Shown here: piece by piece, positions 1 to 6,498 of the stretch
How positions within the stretch are numbered: the first letter of the stretch is position 1
Layout of the letters: the number at the start of each line of letters is the position of its first letter
Origin: an uncultured Chlorobiaceae bacterium
Lineage (GTDB): Bacteria; Bacteroidota; Chlorobiia; Chlorobiales; Chlorobiaceae
Length of the DNA: 7,949 bases
Direction of reading: 5' to 3'
NCBI GenBank assembly: GCA_903904495.1
Contig: CAIVCU010000074.1
Coordinates: 1-7,949 of the forward strand
Notes under the pieces: generated by a model
What the model was told of the DNA's origin: nothing
The model's input: the letters and a program-made list of their open reading frames with translations, nothing else
The model's database searches: none
Position numbers and translations under genes: made by a program

Positions 1-46
1 CCTGCTTGGCCAGATCCATTCCAACAATATCGGTAAAGGCTATCAT
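1..46 (-). CDS. bchD: Magnesium chelatase subunit D, N-terminal fragment (cut by window edge)
   Basis: Only the first 15 codons are inside the window; they read MIAFTDIVGMDLAKQ. This resembles the start of BchI/BchD-type AAA+ domains (compare FTAIVGQEEMKL in the adjacent BchI). The ATG (46-44) shares its A with the last base of the bchI TAA stop, giving a TAATG junction typical of translational coupling. BchD is the AAA+ plus integrin-like subunit that forms a ring complex with BchI and works with BchH to insert Mg2+ into protoporphyrin IX. The identification rests on the short N-terminus and on the known bchI-bchD gene order, so it is a strong inference rather than a direct domain match. Confidence 0.8.
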   Translation of the reverse strand, partial: MIAFTDIVGMDLAKQ

Positions 47-1221
47 TATACTGCTTCTGCTTCTCCGAGGACTTTAGCGAGTTCACGATCAATTTTCTCC
101 CCGGCATCAAGTGTTTCAAGGGGATCCTTGCGCAGACGGTGGCGAAGACAGAGACCTGCTATCTCTTTGACATGCTTCATGGTGACAACCGTCTCCCCGC
201 GGAAAGCGGCATGTGCATAAGCGGTACGGGTTATGGTGAGTTCACCGCGGTGACCGTCAATACCAAGATTCATGCAGAGTCTTGCAATATCGGTAAGGAC
301 AGCGTCGGTCATGGTAACTTCGGGAAGCAGATCTTTTGCCTGCTGGATCTTTTTCTGAAGCTTCTGCTGTTCGCGGTTATACTTTTTCATAAATGCATCA
401 GGATCTTCGTCGAACTCACGGCGGCGTTTGACGATGTCGACTCTCTTTGCGATATCAAGAATTGTGATGATACGCGCATGCAGACCGAAACGGTCAAGAA
501 GCTGAGGACGAAGCTCTCCCTCTTCAGGGTTGCCGGAACCAACCAGCACAAAACGGGCAGGGTGACGGATACTGATGCCTTCGCGTTCCACAACGTTTTT
601 ACCGCTGGCGGCAACGTCGAGCAGAACGTCAACAAGATGGTCGTCAAGCAGGTTAACCTCGTCAATATAGAGGAACCCGCGGTTTGCCTGGGCAAGAAGA
701 CCCGGCTCAAATGCTTTTACACCGCTGGTAAGCGCCTGTTCGATATCGATGGTGCCGCATACACGGTCTTCGGTAGCACCAAGAGGAAGGTCAACAACAG
801 GAACAGGGATTTTTTCAATCCTGATTGTATTTGGATCAAGAGCCTTGGCTCCCTTTTTGCCATCTTCAGCTTCGAGATACTGCTCAAGAGTACGGTTATA
901 GGTATCGCCCTCTACCCTTTCGATCAAAGGAAGCACTTCGGCAAGCGCTCTGACCGTGGTACTTTTTCCGGTACCCCTGTGACCCATGACCAGCACACCG
1001 CCAATCCTCGGATCAATGATATTGAGGATCAGACTGAGCTTCATTTCCTCCTGACCGACAATTGCTGTAAACGGAAAAGCAAGACCTGACTTCTTTTTAG
1101 CAGCAGGCTTTACTGCTTTTTTTGCTTCCGGAGCTGTTGTAACCGTTGCATCCTCTTTCGCCTTCACCGCACCAGTTTTCTTTGCAGCAGTTTTTTTTGC
1201 AGCTGTTTCAGTCTGACTCAT
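46..1221 (-). CDS. bchI: Magnesium chelatase ATPase subunit I
   Basis: AAA+ ATPase subunit of magnesium chelatase, the ATP-driven enzyme (BchH, BchD, BchI) that commits protoporphyrin IX to bacteriochlorophyll synthesis. The 391-residue protein has Walker A GHRGTGKS (80-87), Walker B LYIDEVN (184-190), sensor 1 LVGSGNPEEG (226-235), the arginine-containing RPQLLDRFGL (238-247) and sensor 2 GHRGELT (323-329). All key residues are present. Residues 5-46 form an Ala/Lys-rich, low-complexity, probably disordered tail before the conserved core begins at AFPFTAIVGQEEM; most non-Chlorobi BchI/ChlI proteins lack such a tail. I chose the ATG at 1221 (MSQTETAAKK) because it matches my memory of the green sulfur bacterial N-terminus; an in-frame GTG at 1248 would add nine residues. 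Neither start has a good Shine-Dalgarno. Its stop overlaps the bchD start, so the two are co-translated. lpdA lies 194 bp upstream on the same strand. Confidence 0.96.
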   Translation of the reverse strand: MSQTETAAKKTAAKKTGAVKAKEDATVTTAPEAKKAVKPAAKKKSGLAFPFTAIVGQEEMKLSLILNIIDPRIGGVLVMGHRGTGKSTTVRALAEVLPLIERVEGDTYNRTLEQYLEAEDGKKGAKALDPNTIRIEKIPVPVVDLPLGATEDRVCGTIDIEQALTSGVKAFEPGLLAQANRGFLYIDEVNLLDDHLVDVLLDVAASGKNVVEREGISIRHPARFVLVGSGNPEEGELRPQLLDRFGLHARIITILDIAKRVDIVKRRREFDEDPDAFMKKYNREQQKLQKKIQQAKDLLPEVTMTDAVLTDIARLCMNLGIDGHRGELTITRTAYAHAAFRGETVVTMKHVKEIAGLCLRHRLRKDPLETLDAGEKIDRELAKVLGEAEAV

Positions 1222-1301
1222 AATTGATCGTTTAGTTGATTCCTTCACCCCGTGAACCCTGGAAAATCATTCACCGAAAAAGGCTTACTGTTTTAAAGAT
1301 T

Positions 1302-1320
1302 TTCAATAATAGACATTGAA
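1302..1320 (-). promoter_or_regulatory. Possible bchI promoter/operator dyad in the lpdA-bchI gap
   Basis: The 194-bp AT-rich gap (1222-1415) between lpdA and bchI is long enough to hold an independent bchI promoter. It contains a 6-bp inverted repeat, TTCAAT (1302-1307) and ATTGAA (1315-1320), separated by 7 nt. On the minus strand, TATTAT (1311-1306), a possible -10 element, lies within this dyad; the best -35 candidate upstream is poor. A short AGTAAG tandem (about 1365-1376) is also present. The dyad is short enough to occur by chance, so this is only a pointer to where regulation may sit. Confidence 0.2.
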
Positions 1321-1415
1321 TTTATGCTTTTAGAAAGACAATAGAAAATGCTTTTCCTAAACTGAGTAAGAGTAAGAGACGTTTTTTTTATCAGACGATA
1401 AACCATATTCATCCA

Positions 1416-2921
1416 TCACTCCTGCAGAGCATTTTCTGCCGCCTCTTTTATGGTTTCTGAAAGGGTCGGATGTGCGTGTATCGTACCGGCAAGCAGTTCG
1501 GCAGTAACCGCCAACCGCCTGGCCAGCGTAAGCTCCCCGATCAGCTCGACTGCTCCATGTCCGACAACGTGGGCGCCAAGCAAACGGCCATCTGCGGCAT
1601 TGAAAACCAGTTTTACCAGACCTTCAAGATTACCATAGGCGTTGGCTTTGCCGGAAGCTGCAAACATTGAACGGCCAACCTTCACGGTATAACCCCCTTC
1701 TTCGGCCTGTTTTTCGCTGAGCCCGATGCTTGCAACAGAGGGTTCGGCATAGACACATCGAGGAATCATGGAATCATTGAGCGGATGAGAAGGAGCACCC
1801 GCTATGGTCTGGACGGCAATAACAGCTTCCGCTGAGGCTTTGTGGGCAAGCAGCATGCCTCCCCGGACATCACCAATGGCAAAAATATTTGTGACTGAGG
1901 TTCTGCAAGCACTATCTGTAACAATAAAACCACGTGAGGTTTTTACTCCGACATGCTCAAGACCAAGCCCGCTGCTGTTAGCACTTACCCCGACAGCAAC
2001 CAGGAGATAGTCGGCAGTGAGCAGTGGGCAGTCGGCGGGGGGTTGGGGAAGTGCTGAGTGCTGAGTGCTGAGTGCTGAGTTGGCGGTGGACAGGGGGCAG
2101 TCGGCAGTCGGCAGTGGGGAGACATTTGGTTCGAGGCAAAGATGGGCGGTTACCCTATCCCCTTCTACCGTGACATTCTCCAGTTTCGCGCCAGTTGCGA
2201 CGGTGATACCGGCTTTTTGGAGTGAGCGTTTCAGGGCTTCGGAAATTTCTTCATCTTCGAGCGGGAGGAGCCGGGTCAGGAGTTCCACCAGCGTCACTCT
2301 GGTACCAGCCATAGTGTAAAACCAGGCCATTTCGACGCCGATAGCACCGCCGCCAACCACAATCATCGAGGCAGGAACTGACTTCAGGGCAAGTGCTTCC
2401 CTGCTGGTTATAATACGGGTTCCATCAGGTTCAAGACCCGGCAGCGTTCTTGCATGGGCTCCGGATGCAATGATGATATGACGGGCTTTTACGCCATCAA
2501 CACGAACGCCGTCACGAAAAATATCCAGATCGTGCGGCGAACTGAACACCGCCTCACCCTGCCTGACCTCAACGCCTGCACGGCGAAGCATGAAAGCAAC
2601 CCCTTTGGACATTTTCAGTGCGACATTGCGACTGCGTTTAACGGCTTCTGCAAGATCGATTGTGGCGGAAGGCACCTTGAGGCCGAAGGAGTCCGCTTTT
2701 TTAAAAAGATCGAACACTTCCGCACTCCGCAGCAGAGCTTTTGTAGGAATACAGCCCCAATTGATACAGACGCCGCCCAATGCTCCTTTTTCGATCAGGC
2801 AGACCTTCATCCCCGCTTTGGCGGCCCGAAGCGCAGCTTCATACCCTCCCGGACCGGATCCGATAACAGCAAGATCGAAGGCAATACCCGGCTCCTCAGA
2901 CAACTGTTGCATGGAATGCAT
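1416..2921 (-). CDS. lpdA: Dihydrolipoamide dehydrogenase (E3) with a repeat-derived loop insertion
   Basis: Flavoprotein disulfide oxidoreductase that reoxidises dihydrolipoamide of 2-oxoacid dehydrogenase or glycine cleavage complexes with NAD+, in the cytoplasm. In the 501-residue reading the domains follow the family order: FAD-binding GSGPGG (21-26), redox-active cysteines in GGVCINWGCIPTK (C52, C57), NAD-binding VVGGGAIGVE (188-197), second FAD motif TNIFAIGDV (344-352), and the C-terminal dimer-interface HAHPTLSE with the catalytic His at about 484 and Glu 489. Catalytic residues are all intact. Typical Lpd proteins are about 460-475 residues; most of the excess is a Pro/Ala/Ser/Thr-rich stretch at about 268-304, encoded by a 7-bp repeat array (2010-2120), located just before the strand DYLLVAVG. 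The start could be the ATG at 2921 or the one at 2912 (MQQLSEEPG); neither has a Shine-Dalgarno, and the second gives the more usual N-terminus. It is divergent from rluD and upstream of bchI. Confidence 0.93.
   Translation of the reverse strand: MHSMQQLSEEPGIAFDLAVIGSGPGGYEAALRAAKAGMKVCLIEKGALGGVCINWGCIPTKALLRSAEVFDLFKKADSFGLKVPSATIDLAEAVKRSRNVALKMSKGVAFMLRRAGVEVRQGEAVFSSPHDLDIFRDGVRVDGVKARHIIIASGAHARTLPGLEPDGTRIITSREALALKSVPASMIVVGGGAIGVEMAWFYTMAGTRVTLVELLTRLLPLEDEEISEALKRSLQKAGITVATGAKLENVTVEGDRVTAHLCLEPNVSPLPTADCPLSTANSALSTQHSALPQPPADCPLLTADYLLVAVGVSANSSGLGLEHVGVKTSRGFIVTDSACRTSVTNIFAIGDVRGGMLLAHKASAEAVIAVQTIAGAPSHPLNDSMIPRCVYAEPSVASIGLSEKQAEEGGYTVKVGRSMFAASGKANAYGNLEGLVKLVFNAADGRLLGAHVVGHGAVELIGELTLARRLAVTAELLAGTIHAHPTLSETIKEAAENALQE
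2010..2120. repeat. Heptanucleotide tandem repeat array inside lpdA
   Basis: Fourteen 7-bp units in two blocks. Block 1 (2010-2037) has four units: GTCGGCA, GTGAGCA, GTGGGCA, GTCGGCG. A 13-nt G-rich spacer (2038-2050) follows. Block 2 (2051-2120) has ten units: four perfect GTGCTGA copies (2051-2078), then GTTGGCG, GTGGACA, GGGGGCA, GTCGGCA twice, and GTGGGGA. On the lpdA coding strand the families read TCAGCAC and TGCCGAC. The array totals 111 bp, exactly 37 codons, and keeps lpdA open. Because 3 x 7 bp equals 7 codons, it translates into a degenerate seven-residue repeat: SPLPTAD, CPLSTAN, SALSTQH, then a less regular SALPQPPAD and CPLLTAD. Similar heptamer repeats (for example cyanobacterial STRR sequences) are generally intergenic. 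Confidence 0.92.
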
Positions 2922-2987
2922 AGATATGGTATGGTTTTGTTATACTTATCCGGAAATGTATTGTTGGTAGTATTCAAGTTTCACAAA
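2922..2987. promoter_or_regulatory. Divergent lpdA / rluD intergenic region
   Basis: These 66 bp separate the start of lpdA (minus) from the start of rluD (plus), so they, or the immediate 5' coding ends, must hold the transcription starts of both genes unless rluD is read from a more distant promoter. A TATACT hexamer (2941-2946) on the plus strand resembles a -10 box for rluD, but no good -35 stands at 16-18 bp upstream. No convincing minus-strand promoter was identified. No Shine-Dalgarno precedes either start. Confidence 0.35.
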
Positions 2988-4037
2988 ATGCAAAATCAGC
3001 CACAAAAAACCGAATCAGAGCAACAGGATGATGCAGCTCTAGAGCCAAAAAAAATCATCCTGCAGGTCAGCCGGGTACAGACCGCAATGCGTATCGACCA
3101 GTACCTGACCCAGCAGGTGGAAAATGCCACACGCAACAAGGTCCAGGCTGCAATAGAGGAGGGTCGTGTGCTGGTTAACGAGAAGACCGTCAAATCCAAT
3201 TACCGCATCAAATCGTGTGATCTGATACAGATCACCCTTCTGAGACCTCCGGCTCCTGAACTTGCTGCGGAAGATATCCCGATCAATATTATTTATGAGG
3301 ATCAGGATCTGATGGTTATCAACAAGAAACCCGGCATGGTGGTGCACCCGGCGTTCGGCAACTGGACAGGTACACTGGCTAACGCTATTCTTCACCATAT
3401 CGGCAAAGATGGAGATGAGCTTGACAAATCAGAACTCCGTCCGGGGATTGTACACCGCCTTGACAAGAACACTTCAGGACTCATCATCATCGCAAAAAAT
3501 CCTGTTGCGCTCCATCGTCTTGCCCAGCAGTTTGCGGAACGCAAGGTGGTCAAAATATACAAGGCCATTGTCTGGGGAGTTCCCGTTCCTCCGTCAGGCA
3601 CCATTACAACCAATATCGGTCGATCAAAAAAAGACCGGAAGGTGATGGCAAATTTCCCTTTTGAAGGAAAGGACGGTAAAACTGCTGTCACGGACTATTT
3701 GATCACTGAGGATCTCCTGTGGTTTTCGGTGCTGTCGCTGACGCTCCACACTGGGAGAACCCATCAGATCAGGGCTCACTTGCAGCACCTCGGGCACCAG
3801 ATCCTCGGTGACGAAACCTATGGCGGCGCATCTCTGCGTACTCTCCCGTTCAGCAGGAGTGAAGGCTTTGTCAAAAACCTCCTTGAACTGCTGCCGCGCC
3901 AGGCTCTTCACGCAGAAACCCTTTCATTTCATCAGCCCCTCACTCATGAGCCGCTCTCGTTTACTGCTCCGATGCCGGAAGATATGCAGAGTGCTCTCGA
4001 GAAAATCCGTTCCGCTGTGGCTCAAGCCTCTCTCTGA
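2988..4037 (+). CDS. rluD: RluD-like 23S rRNA pseudouridine synthase
   Basis: RluA-family enzyme expected to isomerise uridines to pseudouridine in 23S rRNA helix 69 (positions 1911/1915/1917 in E. coli numbering). The 349-residue protein has an N-terminal S4 RNA-binding domain (about 34-83, from MRIDQYLTQQVENATRNKVQ), then the catalytic domain with GIVHRLDKNTSG (D159 is the catalytic aspartate), Y191 in KIYKAIVWG, and HTGRTHQIRAH (254-264, carrying the conserved Arg). The C-terminal part, with FVKNLLELLPRQALHAETL, matches the RluD subgroup rather than the shorter RluA or RluC types. The first about 20 residues are polar and variable. The frame is open far upstream (from 2454) across antisense lpdA, but the ATG at 2988 places the S4 domain correctly and avoids a hydrophobic, non-homologous extension. 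No Shine-Dalgarno is seen. A 102-bp gap without a clear terminator separates it from the peptidase gene. Confidence 0.9.
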   Translation: MQNQPQKTESEQQDDAALEPKKIILQVSRVQTAMRIDQYLTQQVENATRNKVQAAIEEGRVLVNEKTVKSNYRIKSCDLIQITLLRPPAPELAAEDIPINIIYEDQDLMVINKKPGMVVHPAFGNWTGTLANAILHHIGKDGDELDKSELRPGIVHRLDKNTSGLIIIAKNPVALHRLAQQFAERKVVKIYKAIVWGVPVPPSGTITTNIGRSKKDRKVMANFPFEGKDGKTAVTDYLITEDLLWFSVLSLTLHTGRTHQIRAHLQHLGHQILGDETYGGASLRTLPFSRSEGFVKNLLELLPRQALHAETLSFHQPLTHEPLSFTAPMPEDMQSALEKIRSAVAQASL

Positions 4038-4139
4038 CAAGCAGCTGCGCTCTCTTTGCGTCTTAATGGTTTGCTTTTTTTCATTGATAAGAGTATCCTC
4101 ATTATTCATTCTTTTATTCATATTCGTATACGCAGCATT

Positions 4140-6344
4140 ATGACTTTACGGCACTCCTTCGTTCTCTTAACCTCCCTTATTTTGTTAACGCCAATCTTAC
4201 CGGCAAGTGCAGAACAGAATATCCGGTCAACACGACGATCTCTTCCGCCTTCATCGCCTGTTGTGGATGAGTATTTCGGCATAGAAGTGACTGACACCTT
4301 CCGTTCTCTGGAAAATCTGGAAAATCCTCAGGTACAGAAGTGGATTAAGGAGCAGTCAGACGACGCAAAGTCAACCCTGCAGCGTATCCCCGGCCGGAGC
4401 GCTCTTATTGAAAAAATGCAGGAGTTCGACCGGCGCAAAGCATCGAAGGTGTATAACCTCTCAATCACCGACAACAACCGGTATTTCTATCTGAAACAGA
4501 CCCCGACAGACGAAACCGGCAAGCTCTTTTTCCGCGACACGTTCAAGGGCAAAGAGACGCTTCTTTTCGATGCCCTGGCTTTTTTTGCGAGTAGCGGGAA
4601 AGAGTATGTCATCAGTGGGGTTTCAGCCTCTGAAGACGGATCGAAAATTGCTATTTCCGTATCGGCAAACGGATCTGAAGACAGCGTTCTCCTGATCATG
4701 GATGTCGCAACAAAAACGCTCTATCCTGAAAGAATTGACCGGTGCAGGTTTGCCTCACCTTCGTGGATCAGGGGCGGAAGTGCATTTCTCTATAACCGCA
4801 TGCAGCCCGTTACCCGTACCAGTCAGAATCCCCAATACGACAGCAAAACCTTTCTACACCGCATAGGCAGTGATCCATCATCGGACCGCGAAATCTTTTC
4901 GAAGGCTGCAAATCCGGAACTGCATATCCGAAGTGAAGATATTCCTTCCGTTGATTACGACCGGCATAGCGGTTACCTTTTTGCCATCGTCTCAAACGTT
5001 GACCCGCGGCTGACCATTTATTATGCTCCGGCAAAAATGCTTTCAGAAAAAAAAATAGCATGGAAGACACTCTTTACTCCTGAAGATGAGATACACGATT
5101 TTGCGGCGACCAAAAGCGAGCTCTACCTCTATACGCCAAAAAATGCATCCAGATTCAAGGTTGTCAAAACATCTCTGAGGAACCCGGATATTGGACATGC
5201 AAAAACCGTTGTTGCCGAAGACCCCAAGGCAATGCTGACCTCATTCGCTCTGACAAAGGATGCACTCTACTACACACAATCACTGAACGGTGTTGAAGCT
5301 AAGCTGTTCCGGAAAGGGTATGGCGATGAAAAAGAAAGAGAGCTTGCACTGCCGTTCAAGGCCGGTACGATTGCCCTCTCGTCAAAAGGATACCTCTTTT
5401 CTGATCTCTGGGTGATTATTGCGGGTTGGAGCAATGACTACCGCCGGTATCGCTTTGACTCGGTAAAAAACATATTCAGCAAGGAGACCCTCTCCTCCCC
5501 TGCCGAATACCCGGAGTACCGTGACCTTGTAGTTGAGGAGCAGATGATTCCATCGCATGACGGAGTTCTTGTTCCGCTCTCAATCGTCTATAAAAAAGGA
5601 TTAGAAAAGAACGGTAAAAATCCCACATTGATCTACGGGTACGGAGCATACGGAAAATCGATAACCCCGTTTTTCAGTCCCGGCATGCTGCTCTGGACAG
5701 ATAGGGGCGGTGTGATGGCTATTGCCCATGTAAGAGGTGGCGGAGAGCTCGGCGATACCTGGCACACCCAGGGAATGAAAGCCACAAAACCCAATACGTG
5801 GAAAGATCTGATCAGCTGTGCTGAATATCTGGAGAAAAAGGGATATACCGGGCCTGGTAAAATCGCCATCAACGGAGCAAGTGCTGGGGGAATTCTGGTC
5901 GGCATGGCTTTGGCTGAACGTCCGGAGCTCTTTGCCGCAGTCATTCCTCAGGTCGGCGCATTGAACCCGCTGCGCGGCGAAGAGAGTCCCAACGGTCCAG
6001 TCAACGTTCCTGAGTTCGGGACAGTTAAAAACCGGGAAGAGTGCAAGGCGCTCATTGCCATGGACCCCTACCTCAATATCCGGGATCATGTGGCATATCC
6101 TGCAACGCTTGTCACCACTGGACTGAACGACCCGAGAGTCATTGCATGGCAACCGGCAAAGTTTGCTGCGCGTCTGCAGCAGGCAACAACTTCAAATAAA
6201 CCCATACTCTTTTTTGCGGACGATAAAGCGGGGCACGGCATGGGAAACAGTAAAACAAAGGAGTTTGAAACTCTTGCAGATGTTCTGAGCTTCGGACTAT
6301 GGCAGACGGGTCATCCCGAGTTTCAGATACAAGAACCGAAATGA
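4140..6344 (+). CDS. Secreted S9A prolyl-oligopeptidase-like serine peptidase
   Basis: The 734-residue protein starts with a signal peptide (MTLRHS, hydrophobic core about 7-20, likely cleavage after ASA at 24), so it should act in the periplasm. The N-terminal POP segment (VVDEYFGIEVTDTFRSLEN, 41-59) is followed by a predicted beta-propeller (about 100-450) and an alpha/beta-hydrolase domain (about 465-725). The catalytic triad is S581 in NGASAGG, D664 in LNDPRV and H699 in KAGHGMG; Y501 in IYGYGAYG is the likely oxyanion residue and R666 matches the substrate-binding Arg of porcine POP. Differences from classical POP: the nucleophile motif is GASAGG instead of GGSNGG, and the S1-pocket Trp (W595 in porcine) aligns with N622 in PVNVPEFG. 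Proline specificity is therefore uncertain. The start at 4140 puts the signal peptide at the N-terminus; an ATG at 4056 would add 28 unlikely residues. No Shine-Dalgarno and no strong promoter are visible in the 102-bp gap upstream (4038-4139). Confidence 0.88.
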   Translation: MTLRHSFVLLTSLILLTPILPASAEQNIRSTRRSLPPSSPVVDEYFGIEVTDTFRSLENLENPQVQKWIKEQSDDAKSTLQRIPGRSALIEKMQEFDRRKASKVYNLSITDNNRYFYLKQTPTDETGKLFFRDTFKGKETLLFDALAFFASSGKEYVISGVSASEDGSKIAISVSANGSEDSVLLIMDVATKTLYPERIDRCRFASPSWIRGGSAFLYNRMQPVTRTSQNPQYDSKTFLHRIGSDPSSDREIFSKAANPELHIRSEDIPSVDYDRHSGYLFAIVSNVDPRLTIYYAPAKMLSEKKIAWKTLFTPEDEIHDFAATKSELYLYTPKNASRFKVVKTSLRNPDIGHAKTVVAEDPKAMLTSFALTKDALYYTQSLNGVEAKLFRKGYGDEKERELALPFKAGTIALSSKGYLFSDLWVIIAGWSNDYRRYRFDSVKNIFSKETLSSPAEYPEYRDLVVEEQMIPSHDGVLVPLSIVYKKGLEKNGKNPTLIYGYGAYGKSITPFFSPGMLLWTDRGGVMAIAHVRGGGELGDTWHTQGMKATKPNTWKDLISCAEYLEKKGYTGPGKIAINGASAGGILVGMALAERPELFAAVIPQVGALNPLRGEESPNGPVNVPEFGTVKNREECKALIAMDPYLNIRDHVAYPATLVTTGLNDPRVIAWQPAKFAARLQQATTSNKPILFFADDKAGHGMGNSKTKEFETLADVLSFGLWQTGHPEFQIQEPK

Positions 6345-6376
6345 GATTTTCCGGACGAAGAGAGACGGATGACTAG

Positions 6377-6396
6377 CAGTCTGTCGGACTTAAACG
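6377..6396 (+). repeat. Candidate left terminal repeat of the IS
   Basis: This 20-bp sequence, starting CAGTCTGTCGG, contains a small internal dyad (AGTC, 5 nt, GACT at 6378-6390) and lies where an IS1182 left terminus is expected. A matching right copy, in inverted form, was not found in the remaining sequence; only a weak resemblance around TTTTAAAC (about 7925-7932) is visible, which is close to chance. The assignment depends on finding the partner downstream. Confidence 0.3.
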
Positions 6397-6433
6397 GCAC
6401 GGAATGAAGATAAAAGAAGCGATCAAGTCTATT

Positions 6434-6463
6434 TATAATAACAAGATATAGCGTATATTGACA
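6434..6463 (+). promoter_or_regulatory. Promoter-like hexamers before the transposase
   Basis: A perfect TATAAT (6434-6439) and a perfect TTGACA (6458-6463) stand in the AT-rich leader of the transposase gene, but in the wrong order to form one promoter. TATAAT would need a -35 near 6411-6416 (TAAAAG, poor); TTGACA would need a -10 near 6480-6486 (TTACTT, poor). TTGAC also forms a 5-bp inverted repeat with GTCAA at 6476-6480. Either could drive weak transposase expression. Confidence 0.25.
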
Positions 6464-6498
6464 GCATAACACTCAGTCAATTACTTCACAAAAAAGCA

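Noticed and set aside
139..1089. A 316-codon open frame on the plus strand opposite bchI
   Set aside because: bchI on the other strand has complete AAA+ motifs; the antisense translation resembles no family and is Cys/Phe-rich noise, as expected for a shadow frame.
1222..1248. GTG start for bchI adding nine residues
   Set aside because: The extension is not part of the N-terminus I recall for this family and has no better ribosome binding site than the ATG at 1221; kept as an alternative only.
1387..1402. Hairpin TTTATC-AGAC-GATAAA after lpdA as a rho-independent terminator
   Set aside because: The stem is short and AT-only apart from one pair, and on the lpdA transcript it is followed by A residues rather than a U tract.
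2010..2120. CRISPR-like array
   Set aside because: Units are 7 bp, contiguous and degenerate, with no unique spacers of regular length and no cas genes nearby; it is a microsatellite-type tandem array.
2454..2987. Upstream extension of the rluD frame by 178 codons
   Set aside because: It runs antisense over lpdA, has no RluD homology, and the S4 domain is correctly positioned from the ATG at 2988.
4038..4082. Terminator between rluD and the peptidase gene, suggested by the T-run near 4074-4081
   Set aside because: Only a 5-bp AAGCA/TGCTT pairing over a long loop precedes the T-run; no stable GC-rich stem is present.
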